Shown here one piece after another: positions 1 to 7,986 of a stretch of DNA of 64,000 nt. Position 1 is the first letter of the stretch; each line of letters begins with the position of its first letter. The notes under the pieces were generated by a model. That model did not search any database and was not told where the DNA came from. It worked only from the letters and a program-made list of their open reading frames with translations. The translations under genes and the position numbers were made by a program. The stretch is from Actinomycetes bacterium (GTDB lineage Bacteria; Actinomycetota; Coriobacteriia; Anaerosomatales; JAGXFU01): contig JAGXFU010000005.1 in the NCBI GenBank assembly GCA_024637115.1, forward strand, positions 126,001 to 190,000. Direction: 5' to 3'.

Positions 1-2
1 CG

Positions 3-197
3 CGCCTCATTGAAGTCGACGGGCTTGGATGGAATGCGCGAGCCGATGATCCAGAGGATATTCGACGCTCCCTGCGACGGGTGCGTGACGCCTGGCTTGA
101 GTCACCCGGCCAGCAACTGGACGACGTGAATACATCGTATGGATACCCCGCCATCGCCGAGCAATGGCGGGAGCTTATTGGAGATGTTGAGAGCTAG
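3..197 (+). CDS. C-terminal fragment of a probable glycosyltransferase
   Basis: An open frame enters from the left edge and ends at TAG after about 64 codons. The residues end in YGYPAIAEQWRELIGDVES, which resembles the last helix of GT-B (GT4-type) glycosyltransferases, where a Trp- and Glu-rich tail packs back on the first domain. No catalytic motif lies inside the window, so the family is inferred from the tail and from the glycan genes that follow. It meets the SGNH hydrolase gene tail to tail with a 4-bp overlap of the two stop regions. Confidence 0.5.
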   Translation, partial: RLIEVDGLGWNARADDPEDIRRSLRRVRDAWLESPGQQLDDVNTSYGYPAIAEQWRELIGDVES

Positions 198-940
198 ATC
201 TCACGTTCACTGCAAGCCATCGGCCCAGGCAGCGCATCCTTCGGGACGCCAAGCTCACGATCGATACGTCCGGCGAGTCGCTCTTCAAGCGCTGTGTGAG
301 CGGCCTTCGTGAGGTGGAATCCGTCAGAGATGAACATCTGCTCTCTTGCGACGAGATCGTCGGAATCCACGAAACCGTCGGCGAAGATCGACTGCAATAT
401 GCCGTTGTATGTGCGAATCTTGTCGTGATAGCCCCAACTACGCTGATCAAGTCGATCAGCAACCAGCACTATGCCAATCGCGCAGAAGCTGACGTCTGGA
501 CAGTGTGATCGAATCCGATCTCGAACCATCTGCATGTTCTGCGCAAACGCCTGCGGTCGGACATAGACAATAGGACGTACCCGTGTCACCTGACGACGAT
601 AGTGCGAGAGAAACCTCATCCCCAGATCCCGGGTAATACGAGAGAACCATGGCTGAAGGAACAGATGCTTGCTTCCCTTGCGATACAGTCTGGGAGCGCA
701 GTCCGTGAGCCCGATGTGGAGTATCACGAGGTCTGGTTCGCGATATGCCACCATCCGTTCACAGATCTTCGCCGCGTCTTCACTGTCAAGGCCGCCGACA
801 TACACCAGCTCTACGTCATGAATGCCTCGATAGCGCTCCTTGAGCAGTGAGCCGTATACATCCCAAATATGCGTCTGGTCCGTCCCAAGGAGATTGGGGC
901 GGGGCATGCCCATGGAGTCGCTGAATATCACAATTCTCAT
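194..940 (-). CDS. SGNH/GDSL-family hydrolase
   Basis: The 248-residue protein begins MRIVIFSDSMGMPRPN, matching block I of SGNH hydrolases with the nucleophile Ser at residue 9 in an SDS motif. A mid-protein HIGLTDCAPR segment corresponds to the block III region and a late ISDGFHLTKAAH segment supplies the catalytic Asp/His pair. There is no signal peptide, so it is probably cytoplasmic. Enzymes of this fold add or remove O- or N-acyl groups on sugars, which fits a nonulosonic acid locus, but the substrate cannot be read from sequence. It is the last gene of the long minus-strand glycan run. Confidence 0.72.
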   Translation of the reverse strand: MRIVIFSDSMGMPRPNLLGTDQTHIWDVYGSLLKERYRGIHDVELVYVGGLDSEDAAKICERMVAYREPDLVILHIGLTDCAPRLYRKGSKHLFLQPWFSRITRDLGMRFLSHYRRQVTRVRPIVYVRPQAFAQNMQMVRDRIRSHCPDVSFCAIGIVLVADRLDQRSWGYHDKIRTYNGILQSIFADGFVDSDDLVAREQMFISDGFHLTKAAHTALEERLAGRIDRELGVPKDALPGPMACSEREI

Positions 941-946
941 GCGAAC

Positions 947-2338
947 CTACGCTTCTCTCCCAGAATCACTCGCACCGTACTCAGGCGAGAACTCGGCCAT
1001 CTGCCTGAGCATACCGTCATCAGGTCGCCACTCACGCAGACTTCCGCCGAAATGGCATGTCTCAAACTCCACAGCTGTTTGGGATCTTGCCGTGTCAATT
1101 GCCTCCAAGAAGCCCTGCCTGTCCCGAAAGAACAGCTCACCAAAAGGTGAAACAACTTCGTCGTCTTCGACCTGAACATCCCCTCGGTAGAAGAGGGTTC
1201 TGAATCCAGCGTACAGTCGATCGTACCCAATCGTTGAAAAGGTCGTAAGGCCAACTCCCGCGCGCTGGAAACTTGTATTCGAGGGCTGACTCAAGTCAGT
1301 GACAACCTCTGCGCTGGGGTGAGCCAACAGCGGCCAAGGCCCGAGTTCTCCGGTTGCCTTGAAGTGTCGCCTCTCCATTGGATGCATGAATATGAGCGCT
1401 GTCACATCTTCACGCGTGGTTACATACTCAAGAATGATATCCATGAACTCCGACTCACGGGCAACTGCCTGGGCGGCAGCATCTCCCTGAATGGAGCCGA
1501 CACTCTGCCGCAGCCAGAAGCCCTGGGTGTAGACTCCGATCACTCCCCTGTCGCCGTCTCGATCGACGCCGCGGTAGGCCTGCTCCATCTCGACAGTCTC
1601 AAAAGGCCCCCAGAGTGCCAAATGCTCAATGGCACGCGGGCCGGTCGCCTGCAGCGCGCAGTAAAGCTGATACGGATGAGTAAGCTTCATCGAATTGGCA
1701 GGAATCGCCAACTCCGCCATCACCAGCCGCCCGGTGCTTGTGATCAAGTGAGATGTGACGCCCTGCTCCATGAGGAACGCGGACATCACCGGTGTATGCG
1801 CGTGGTACATCCGGAGCAGGTACGCCGCCTTCTGCCGCGATCGAGCGGCGTGGGTCAGTCCGACCAAACAGTACTCAGCAACCCGGACGTACCTGCCGGC
1901 AAACACGCTCCGAGCCTGACTGTCGGCTCGAAGTAGTAGCGGCAGGAGACCGAAAAGAACTCGGAAGAATGGGATGCCCCGCGTGGGAGACGCCAATCTA
2001 CTCGACAACGTCACCTGCTCGACACTCATGCCCGGTGCGAATCGTTCAAAGAATGCCTCTCGCCGATCGGCGAGACCCGCTGCGTACTCGCAGCAGATCG
2101 CATCACACTCGTCTTGCGCAGAATCGCGTCGGAAATAGGCAGTCGCAACTCTAAAGAGAAGCCGCGCATACGCCGCAAGGCTCCTCGTGATGGAAATGCG
2201 CGAGTCGGCGTCGACGATTGTGCCCCAGTGCGGGGGGCGCACCTCGTAGGCGCGGCATACGTCGTCGAAGCGCTCTGGTGCCATGAGTCTAATGAAATCC
2301 AGATCGCTGCGGGAGAGCGCTGTCATGCTACGAACCAC
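947..2338 (-). CDS. Putative surface-carbohydrate biosynthesis protein, possibly GT-B fold
   Basis: This 463-residue protein has no motif I can assign with certainty. The C-terminal third contains FMHPMERR followed by GVGLTTFSTIGYDRLYAGF and a strand-turn FRTLFY. That pattern recalls GT-B fold capsule and spore-coat proteins in which a sugar-nucleotide loop is followed by a Ser/Thr-rich helix. No signal peptide or membrane segment is visible. The chosen start is GTG six bases after the epimerase stop, with AGGGA just upstream; an ATG four codons later is possible. By position it could transfer the nonulosonic acid made by the neighbours. The function remains a guess. Confidence 0.5.
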   Translation of the reverse strand: MVRSMTALSRSDLDFIRLMAPERFDDVCRAYEVRPPHWGTIVDADSRISITRSLAAYARLLFRVATAYFRRDSAQDECDAICCEYAAGLADRREAFFERFAPGMSVEQVTLSSRLASPTRGIPFFRVLFGLLPLLLRADSQARSVFAGRYVRVAEYCLVGLTHAARSRQKAAYLLRMYHAHTPVMSAFLMEQGVTSHLITSTGRLVMAELAIPANSMKLTHPYQLYCALQATGPRAIEHLALWGPFETVEMEQAYRGVDRDGDRGVIGVYTQGFWLRQSVGSIQGDAAAQAVARESEFMDIILEYVTTREDVTALIFMHPMERRHFKATGELGPWPLLAHPSAEVVTDLSQPSNTSFQRAGVGLTTFSTIGYDRLYAGFRTLFYRGDVQVEDDEVVSPFGELFFRDRQGFLEAIDTARSQTAVEFETCHFGGSLREWRPDDGMLRQMAEFSPEYGASDSGREA

Positions 2339-2344
2339 GCTTCC

Positions 2345-3304
2345 CTAGGCCTGTCCGCGAGTTCGGATCCAGTCGACCTCGGCGGCCAAGCCCTCGGCTA
2401 GCCCCACTTTCGGGTTGTACCCCAAGGCTTCCTGCGCAACATCAATCGATGCCCATGTGTCGCGAACATCGCCTGCCTGCAAACCTACGTGCTCGATCTC
2501 AATCGGTTGGCCCATCGCATCTTCAAGAGTGCGAATCGCCTCAACCAGCGACACGCGCGAACCGCCGGCGAGGTTGGCGACTGTGCCAGCAGGGGCAGCG
2601 GTGGCCGCGACCAGCCCGTCGACAATATCGGATACGAATGTGAAGTCGCGGGTCTGAAGTCCATCACCAAAGACTTTGATGGCCTCTCCGCGCATAGCAG
2701 ACTCGATGAACCGCCGAAACGCCATGTCCGGGCGCTGCCGGGGTCCATATACGGTGAAGAAACGCAGCGACGCTGTGTGTACGCCAAAGTTGCGGGTGTA
2801 GAGACGACACAGATGCTCGGCGGCCAGTTTGGTCACACCATAGGGTGAGTGCGGCGCACACGGCGCATCCTCGCGCATTGGAAAGACCGTTGTGTCTCCA
2901 TATACAGACGAACTCGACGCGTAGACGAAGCCTTCAACTCCTACTTCACGTGCTGTTTCAAGGAGCACCTGAGTTGCCAGTACGTTGTTGTCGCTATAGA
3001 CCCGAAACGTCTCGCCCCAACTCGCGCGCACGCCGGGCTGAGCTGCGAGATGATAGACATAGTCGACCGAATCGACCAAACCTCTCAACTGAGAATCATT
3101 CTCACTTAGCTGAAGAATCCCACCTTCAACAAGGGTGAAGCGATCGCTCTCAAGCGCGTCGACGATGTTGGCCTCTTTTTGATCCCGAGGGTAGTAGTCC
3201 TCAAATGAATCGACGCCAATGACCTCGTGTCCATCAGCGAGCAGACGTTCGCTCAGGTGAGATCCGATGAAGCCGGCACAGCCGGTGACAAGTGCTCGAG
3301 ACAA
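2345..3304 (-). CDS. NAD-dependent sugar-nucleotide epimerase/dehydratase (extended SDR)
   Basis: The 319-residue protein starts with a Rossmann TGCAGFIGSHLSERL motif and has SSSVYGD followed by the catalytic SPYGVTKLAAEH (YxxxK). The early EDYYPRDQK insert and the R-x-R-P substrate segment YGPRQRPDMAFRRF are typical of UDP-glucuronate or UDP-GlcNAc/GalNAc 4-epimerases (WbpP or CapI type). It interconverts C4 stereochemistry of a UDP-sugar in the cytoplasm. The start is TTG, supported by GAGGAG six bases upstream. It may supply a second sugar for the glycan that carries the nonulosonic acid. Exact substrate specificity is not determinable here. Confidence 0.8.
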   Translation of the reverse strand: MSRALVTGCAGFIGSHLSERLLADGHEVIGVDSFEDYYPRDQKEANIVDALESDRFTLVEGGILQLSENDSQLRGLVDSVDYVYHLAAQPGVRASWGETFRVYSDNNVLATQVLLETAREVGVEGFVYASSSSVYGDTTVFPMREDAPCAPHSPYGVTKLAAEHLCRLYTRNFGVHTASLRFFTVYGPRQRPDMAFRRFIESAMRGEAIKVFGDGLQTRDFTFVSDIVDGLVAATAAPAGTVANLAGGSRVSLVEAIRTLEDAMGQPIEIEHVGLQAGDVRDTWASIDVAQEALGYNPKVGLAEGLAAEVDWIRTRGQA

Positions 3305-3334
3305 GACGAACTCCTCAGAACGGATGGTACGGAA

Positions 3335-4465
3335 TCAGGAACGTGCGATTGCACCCTGAAGAACTTCAATCACGGTGTCGACCTCTGCATCACTCAGGTC
3401 AGGATACATGGGAAGCGTGAGCAAACCTTCGTACGCACGTTCGGCAACGGGGCAGAGGCCCTCGCCTGTGCCAAATGCACGGCGGTAGAAGGGGTGGAAA
3501 TGAACCGGCACGTAATGGACATTCACGCCGATCCCGCTCGCCCGCATCGCAGCGAACACCGCGGACCGGTCGATTCCCTGAGCGAGCTCGATGACATACA
3601 GATGGTACGCGTGTACAACATCGGGGCTCACTGCCAGCGAACGCACGTCGCTGCTTTCGGCAAATGCAGCATCATAGCGCGCGGCAATCTCACCACGACG
3701 CTCCAGCCATGCGGGCAACTTGCGAAGCTGACTTGAACCGAGCGCGCACTGAAAATCGGTGATCCGGTAGTTCTCGCCCAGTTCATCGATCTCGTATATC
3801 CACGAACCTGTCTCAGCGCGAGTTCGAAAGTCGGCTGTGATGCCATGGTTGCGCAGGGTGCGCAAACGCTCTGCGCTCGCGGGATCATCTGTAACGATCA
3901 TCCCACCTTCACCGGTGGTGATGTGCTTGACCGGGTGGAAACTGAACGTGGTCATGTCAGCACACGTACCAATGGGTCGCCCTTTGTACAACGCACCCAG
4001 CGCGTGAGCCGCATCGTCGATCAGAGTAAGGTCATGGGCACGCGCAATCGATTGAAGCGCGTCCCAGTCACACGGCTGCCCGGCATAATCCACACCAATG
4101 ATCGCACGGGTGCGATCAGTGATTGCCGCCTCTACAGCTATCGGATCAATCAAGAGATCTTCACGCCGAACATCAGCGAATACGGGAGTGGCGCCGCGAT
4201 ATGCAACCGCGTTCGCAGTCGCAGCAAAGGTCATGGGTGGCACGATGACCTCATCGCCAGGTTCCAGATCGAGCATCATGGTAGTGCAGTGCAGTGCAGC
4301 AGTGCCATTACATACGGCCACGCCATGGTTAGCTCCAACGAACTGAGACAGATCGGCCTCGAATTCACCGACTGCCGGACCAGTGGTCAGCCATCCCGAG
4401 CGCAGCGCAGCGGCAACCGCCTGCACGTCATCTTCATCGATGTGGTGTTTGCCGTACGGAATCAC
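3335..4465 (-). CDS. pseC: UDP-4-amino-4,6-dideoxy-N-acetyl-beta-L-altrosamine transaminase (PseC type)
   Basis: This is a 376-residue DegT/DnrJ/EryC1-family PLP aminotransferase. The opening MIPYGKHHIDEDDVQAV with WLTTGP, then SFHPVKHITTGEGG bearing the PLP lysine and an upstream DDAAHALGA Asp, match the PseC branch closely. PseC aminates the 4-keto sugar made by PseB, step two of CMP-pseudaminic acid synthesis. It starts at GTG with AGGTGG six bases upstream. The PseB gene lies 13 kb away at the other end of the same run. Related FlmB/WecE-like enzymes are the main alternative. Confidence 0.85.
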   Translation of the reverse strand: MIPYGKHHIDEDDVQAVAAALRSGWLTTGPAVGEFEADLSQFVGANHGVAVCNGTAALHCTTMMLDLEPGDEVIVPPMTFAATANAVAYRGATPVFADVRREDLLIDPIAVEAAITDRTRAIIGVDYAGQPCDWDALQSIARAHDLTLIDDAAHALGALYKGRPIGTCADMTTFSFHPVKHITTGEGGMIVTDDPASAERLRTLRNHGITADFRTRAETGSWIYEIDELGENYRITDFQCALGSSQLRKLPAWLERRGEIAARYDAAFAESSDVRSLAVSPDVVHAYHLYVIELAQGIDRSAVFAAMRASGIGVNVHYVPVHFHPFYRRAFGTGEGLCPVAERAYEGLLTLPMYPDLSDAEVDTVIEVLQGAIARS

Positions 4466-4546
4466 TGCTTACCACCTGTCACTGCCGAATCACATGGGGA
4501 GGCTATCATATCGGCTGAGTATGAACAGCGTCGAGGACGAGTGACC

Positions 4547-6487
4547 CTACAAGGGCGTAATCGACAGACGAATCGGACCAGGGAAGATCGATGGCGCGTC
4601 TGTACCCTTGCGGGACTCATCCAGCTCCAGTGCGGAGAGCGCGAGTCTACAGAAGTACGAATCTGCGACCCTTCGAAACGTCATGAGTCCTATGAGCGCT
4701 GCCGAGTCGGTGTCGACCTCCAGCCTCACTCCGCGAGTATCATCACCGATCTCAACGATTCCCCGCGTCATTCCCAGTCCGGTTGCCGCAGTGACCTGCA
4801 GCGAAACAGCACGCCCGTGTTCCGTTTCCGACTCCCCCAGCGCGAAACTCTCCAACTCACGCCCGCCATTATGCGTGGAGTATCGCAACGACTCTGGAGA
4901 AAATGCTCCCGGCAACAGCGTGATATGGCCAAGCCTGAGCGAACCAGCGGGGACTTCCGACCAATCAAAGGAGTACTCCATTGAGAGCGCGGCCGAGTCC
5001 TTTGCAACACGGATGCGCTTCAGTATCGGTCCCAGAGGCGTCTGGACTGTGGCCTCGACAACCACGTCCGTAGATGTCTCAGTGACAATCGGCTCAACCG
5101 CACTGAGGTCAGCGATCTTGTGCTGACCCACTCGCTCGAGAACCACATGGCCCGAGTAGTAGTCGGCCGTCATTGAGATGTCATCGTAGTGTCCGTGCGG
5201 CAGCGTTCCCACAAGCGGGATATCCCCGTCGAAGGCGAGGCGCTCGATAGCAAGCCCGCGTCGCGCGTTGAGGGCAACCGCAACCTGAGCTGTCGTGATT
5301 CTGAGGAATCGCCCGTCATGTTCAACGCTGTCACCTGCGGTGACTGCAGATTGCCCGCCAATCGTGGTTCCCATGGCCGGCCAAAGCTTCTCAAACGCCA
5401 CCAGGCGCTCGAGGTATGCATCCCAGCGCGATTGGGTGATATGCGTGCGAAAATCGCTGCTCCACAGATAGCAGAGTTCTTTCCATGCGAGGTCGTCTGC
5501 CTGGCCTGCTGTCAAACGATCGGCAAGCCTGTGACACCGGGTGTTGATGCCCAGGTCATCTCTCCCCGTCACGGCCCAGCGCGTGATGTTGTACTTGCCC
5601 TGCTTCTTGACCGGCACCGGCAGTGCGGGCGATTCAAGCGAAAGCTCCCGACCACCGTTAGGAGGTCGGGTCATATCGAGCGCTGCACGAGCCGACCGCC
5701 ATGCGAACTCAGAATGAGCTGCGATGCGCTCAAGCAATTCATCGATGCGATCCCACTCGTTGTGCTCGATCACTGCCTCGGCTTCGAATCTGCCCGGACG
5801 GAAATCGAATATCTCAATGTCATTGCCGTATACAGGGAACAGGCGCTCCCCTTCGTCAATATGCGATGAGATATAGGTCATGTACTCGCCGAGATCCATG
5901 TCCCCATGCACGTAGCGCTGAAACTTCTGAAAAGACGTGGAATGATTCCAGAGAACCGCGATGCGTTCGCCATGCTGGCCGCAAGCCACCTGGGGATGAT
6001 ATCGCCACGTGGCGTCCCATTCCGGGTGCGCCATCGCCGGGTTGTCCCACTCCATGAACAGCGCATCGTAGCCAGCCGCGAGATAGCTCTCAATGAGGCC
6101 AGCCGAATACGCCTGCTCGTTTACGAGGGCAATGGTCGGCCGCTTGCCAAGCATGCGCTCATAGACCTCGTGGCCAACGCGAAGATTCGCATCGTTTACC
6201 TCTGCAGGAACAAGCGGGCCAATGAGCTGCGAGTATCCTGCTCCCACAAACTCGACAAGACCGTCATCTACAAGCAAGCGAAGCTCGGCAATCCACTCGG
6301 GGTCGATCTGAGCGACCTCTTCGAGCGTGAACCCTGAGGCCTCGATGCCCACAGGAACACGGTGCTTCCTGACCAGTCTCAGCAACGGCCAGTAGCAGCA
6401 CTCAACCACGGTCGCGCGCTGCTCGACCTCGATCGAGGAGAAGGCGAGGTTCAGATGGAAGATGGCAAAGAGATTGAGCTTCCGCAT
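4547..6487 (-). CDS. Glycoside hydrolase family 57-like protein
   Basis: The 646-residue protein begins LNLFAIFHLNLAFSSI and continues with an EASGFTLEEV strand and GAGYSQLIGPL, which match the N-terminal (beta/alpha)7 barrel of GH57 enzymes. The segment ALVNEQAYS sits where GH57 has its nucleophile Glu, and FMEWDN follows as the next strand. The C-terminal half, from about residue 380, is beta-rich like the GH57/GH38 trailing domain. There is no signal peptide, so it acts in the cytoplasm. GH57 members cut or transfer alpha-glucans, so its place inside a Pse cluster is odd. The ORF track starts one codon earlier at TTG; I prefer the ATG. Confidence 0.68.
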   Translation of the reverse strand: MRKLNLFAIFHLNLAFSSIEVEQRATVVECCYWPLLRLVRKHRVPVGIEASGFTLEEVAQIDPEWIAELRLLVDDGLVEFVGAGYSQLIGPLVPAEVNDANLRVGHEVYERMLGKRPTIALVNEQAYSAGLIESYLAAGYDALFMEWDNPAMAHPEWDATWRYHPQVACGQHGERIAVLWNHSTSFQKFQRYVHGDMDLGEYMTYISSHIDEGERLFPVYGNDIEIFDFRPGRFEAEAVIEHNEWDRIDELLERIAAHSEFAWRSARAALDMTRPPNGGRELSLESPALPVPVKKQGKYNITRWAVTGRDDLGINTRCHRLADRLTAGQADDLAWKELCYLWSSDFRTHITQSRWDAYLERLVAFEKLWPAMGTTIGGQSAVTAGDSVEHDGRFLRITTAQVAVALNARRGLAIERLAFDGDIPLVGTLPHGHYDDISMTADYYSGHVVLERVGQHKIADLSAVEPIVTETSTDVVVEATVQTPLGPILKRIRVAKDSAALSMEYSFDWSEVPAGSLRLGHITLLPGAFSPESLRYSTHNGGRELESFALGESETEHGRAVSLQVTAATGLGMTRGIVEIGDDTRGVRLEVDTDSAALIGLMTFRRVADSYFCRLALSALELDESRKGTDAPSIFPGPIRLSITPL

Positions 6488-6573
6488 CAACGAGTGCCGC
6501 CAATCTTCATCAGGGTGCTGCTGCCCATGGAGCCAATATCATACACGCGGACGACAGTTACCGCGCTCCGCAC

Positions 6574-6602
6574 GTGACTGCCTGCTCAGGTGTGACTATC
6601 AT
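6574..6602 (+). promoter_or_regulatory. Promoter of the acyltransferase gene, probably leaderless
   Basis: GTGACT at 6574-6579 and TATCAT at 6597-6602 are separated by 17 bp. The ATG at 6609 begins only six bases after the -10 hexamer and has no Shine-Dalgarno sequence. This suggests transcription starts at or near the A of the start codon. Confidence 0.45.
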
Positions 6603-6608
6603 GAACAC

Positions 6609-7145
6609 ATGCATCGACTACTGAGCAAAATCCATGGTCTCTACTTGCGCCTCGATCGCCGCTTCGTCCGCTGGTACTACACGCTACGCATACGCGCGAT
6701 AACGTCGGAGTGCGGACCTCGACTCGCGGTGAACGGTCGATCAACCGTCCTTGGCGGAGCAAAAGTCCGACTCGGAGCCAACGTTAACTTCAATGGTATC
6801 CGAATCGCGGGCGATGGCGGAGTCGTAATCGGCAACAACTTCCACTCCGGCAGAGACGTCAAGATTCTTACGGTGAATCATGACTATGACAACGGAGGCG
6901 CTATTCCCTACGGCAAAGAGATTGTTTGGCGGCCTGTTGTGATCGAAGACAACGTGTGGCTCGGCGAGGGCGTACTTGTTCTTCCCGGTGCACACATTGA
7001 AGAGGGCGTCGTCATTGGAGCCGGTTCGGTAGTGAGCGGCAAGATTCCTGCGCTGGCGGTGGCAGCAGGGAACCCAGCAATGGTGAAGAAGTTCCGTGAC
7101 CGAACCCACTACGAGCTTCTCAAGGCTCAGGGCAAGTTCATGTAG
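6609..7145 (+). CDS. Hexapeptide-repeat (left-handed beta-helix) acyltransferase
   Basis: The 178-residue protein shows I/L/V-G-x4 hexapeptide turns (VRLGANVNFN, VVIGNNFHSG, VWLGEGVLVL, VVIGAGSVVS) followed by AAGNPAMVKKF, the standard C-terminal cap of the WcaF/Maa/LacA acyltransferase family. The catalytic His is in the NHDYDNGG loop. These trimeric enzymes move acetyl or another acyl group from CoA to a sugar hydroxyl or amino group. I start at the ATG in codon 50 of the track ORF because the upstream part is low in coding character and lies across the promoter. It is the only complete plus-strand gene in the glycan region, divergent from the GH57-like gene. Confidence 0.82.
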   Translation: MHRLLSKIHGLYLRLDRRFVRWYYTLRIRAITSECGPRLAVNGRSTVLGGAKVRLGANVNFNGIRIAGDGGVVIGNNFHSGRDVKILTVNHDYDNGGAIPYGKEIVWRPVVIEDNVWLGEGVLVLPGAHIEEGVVIGAGSVVSGKIPALAVAAGNPAMVKKFRDRTHYELLKAQGKFM

Positions 7146-7233
7146 TTGCTCAGGCATGAACCAAGTTGTCCCGTAGATGGCTCTAAACCTGTTCTCGCAG
7201 CGCCGACAACGCTTCTACGCAAGCGCGATTTGG

Positions 7234-7986
7234 CTAGACTGTGGCCTCCGCATCCAGGCGGGCGCGTACCGAGGCGAACGCTGGATCATCGAAGGGAGCG
7301 AGGATTCGCTTCTCTCCCCACAGAACCCACAAGTAGTACACGTCGCACCCGGGGGCCGCGCTGACAGGGTGATAGCCCTCGGGAACCTCGACGACCGTCT
7401 CGTCCTTGAGCACGATTGCCCGATCGAAGCCGGCTTCTGGAGAGTAGATGCGTTGAAACCCGAATCCCGATTCTGGATTTACCTTGAAGAAGTAGATCTC
7501 TTCCATGTCTGCTTCTTCAGGTAGACGATCCTCGTCGTGACGGTGAGGAGGGTAGCTAGACCACTTCCCTGGCTGATTGAATGTCTCGCCAAGGACGAGG
7601 TGCTGCGCCGGAAAATCCGCGTCAATGATGTCGCATACGGTGCGCTCATACGAATCCCTGCCAACGATCTTGCTGGTCACTTCATCGGACCTGATCATGC
7701 GAGGCTCACCGGCGAGGTCCGCAAGACCGGCGCACCATGCGATCTTGGAGTCCGCAAGAGCCTCAATGGAGACCTCGGCCGACGGGGGCAGATACACAGC
7801 CGAAGCCAGTTCGTCAAAGACGGTGCTGCGCTTCAGCTCAAATACTTGATCCCCCGAACGGACTCGGCACTCGCCAGACATGATAACCAGAGCAATCTCA
7901 CGATCCGCCTCGCAGCGTGCCTCGGATTGGCCCATGGCAAGTTCAAGCAGTTCAAAGTTGATGTGGGCCGTATTGCCGCTAGCCAC
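7234..7986 (-). CDS. IolB-like 5-deoxy-glucuronate isomerase family protein
   Basis: The 250-residue protein is a bicupin. The segment SSYPPHRHDEDRL followed by EEIYFFKV gives the metal-binding His, His and Glu of the IolB cupin, and VPEGYHPVSAAPG with YYLWVLWG is the family signature in the second cupin. IolB isomerises 5-deoxy-glucuronate in inositol catabolism. No iol gene is nearby. Here it overlaps the class III aminotransferase gene by 8 bp, so I infer a keto/aldo sugar isomerisation that feeds a decorating group of the glycan. The start is GTG with GGAGGGAG six bases upstream, 7 codons inside the track ORF. Confidence 0.75.
   Translation of the reverse strand: MASGNTAHINFELLELAMGQSEARCEADREIALVIMSGECRVRSGDQVFELKRSTVFDELASAVYLPPSAEVSIEALADSKIAWCAGLADLAGEPRMIRSDEVTSKIVGRDSYERTVCDIIDADFPAQHLVLGETFNQPGKWSSYPPHRHDEDRLPEEADMEEIYFFKVNPESGFGFQRIYSPEAGFDRAIVLKDETVVEVPEGYHPVSAAPGCDVYYLWVLWGEKRILAPFDDPAFASVRARLDAEATV

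Noticed and set aside
3845-4984. 379-aa plus-strand ORF
   Set aside because: It lies antisense to pseC and the end of the GH57-like gene, crosses their gap, and has no recognisable domain; a shadow frame.
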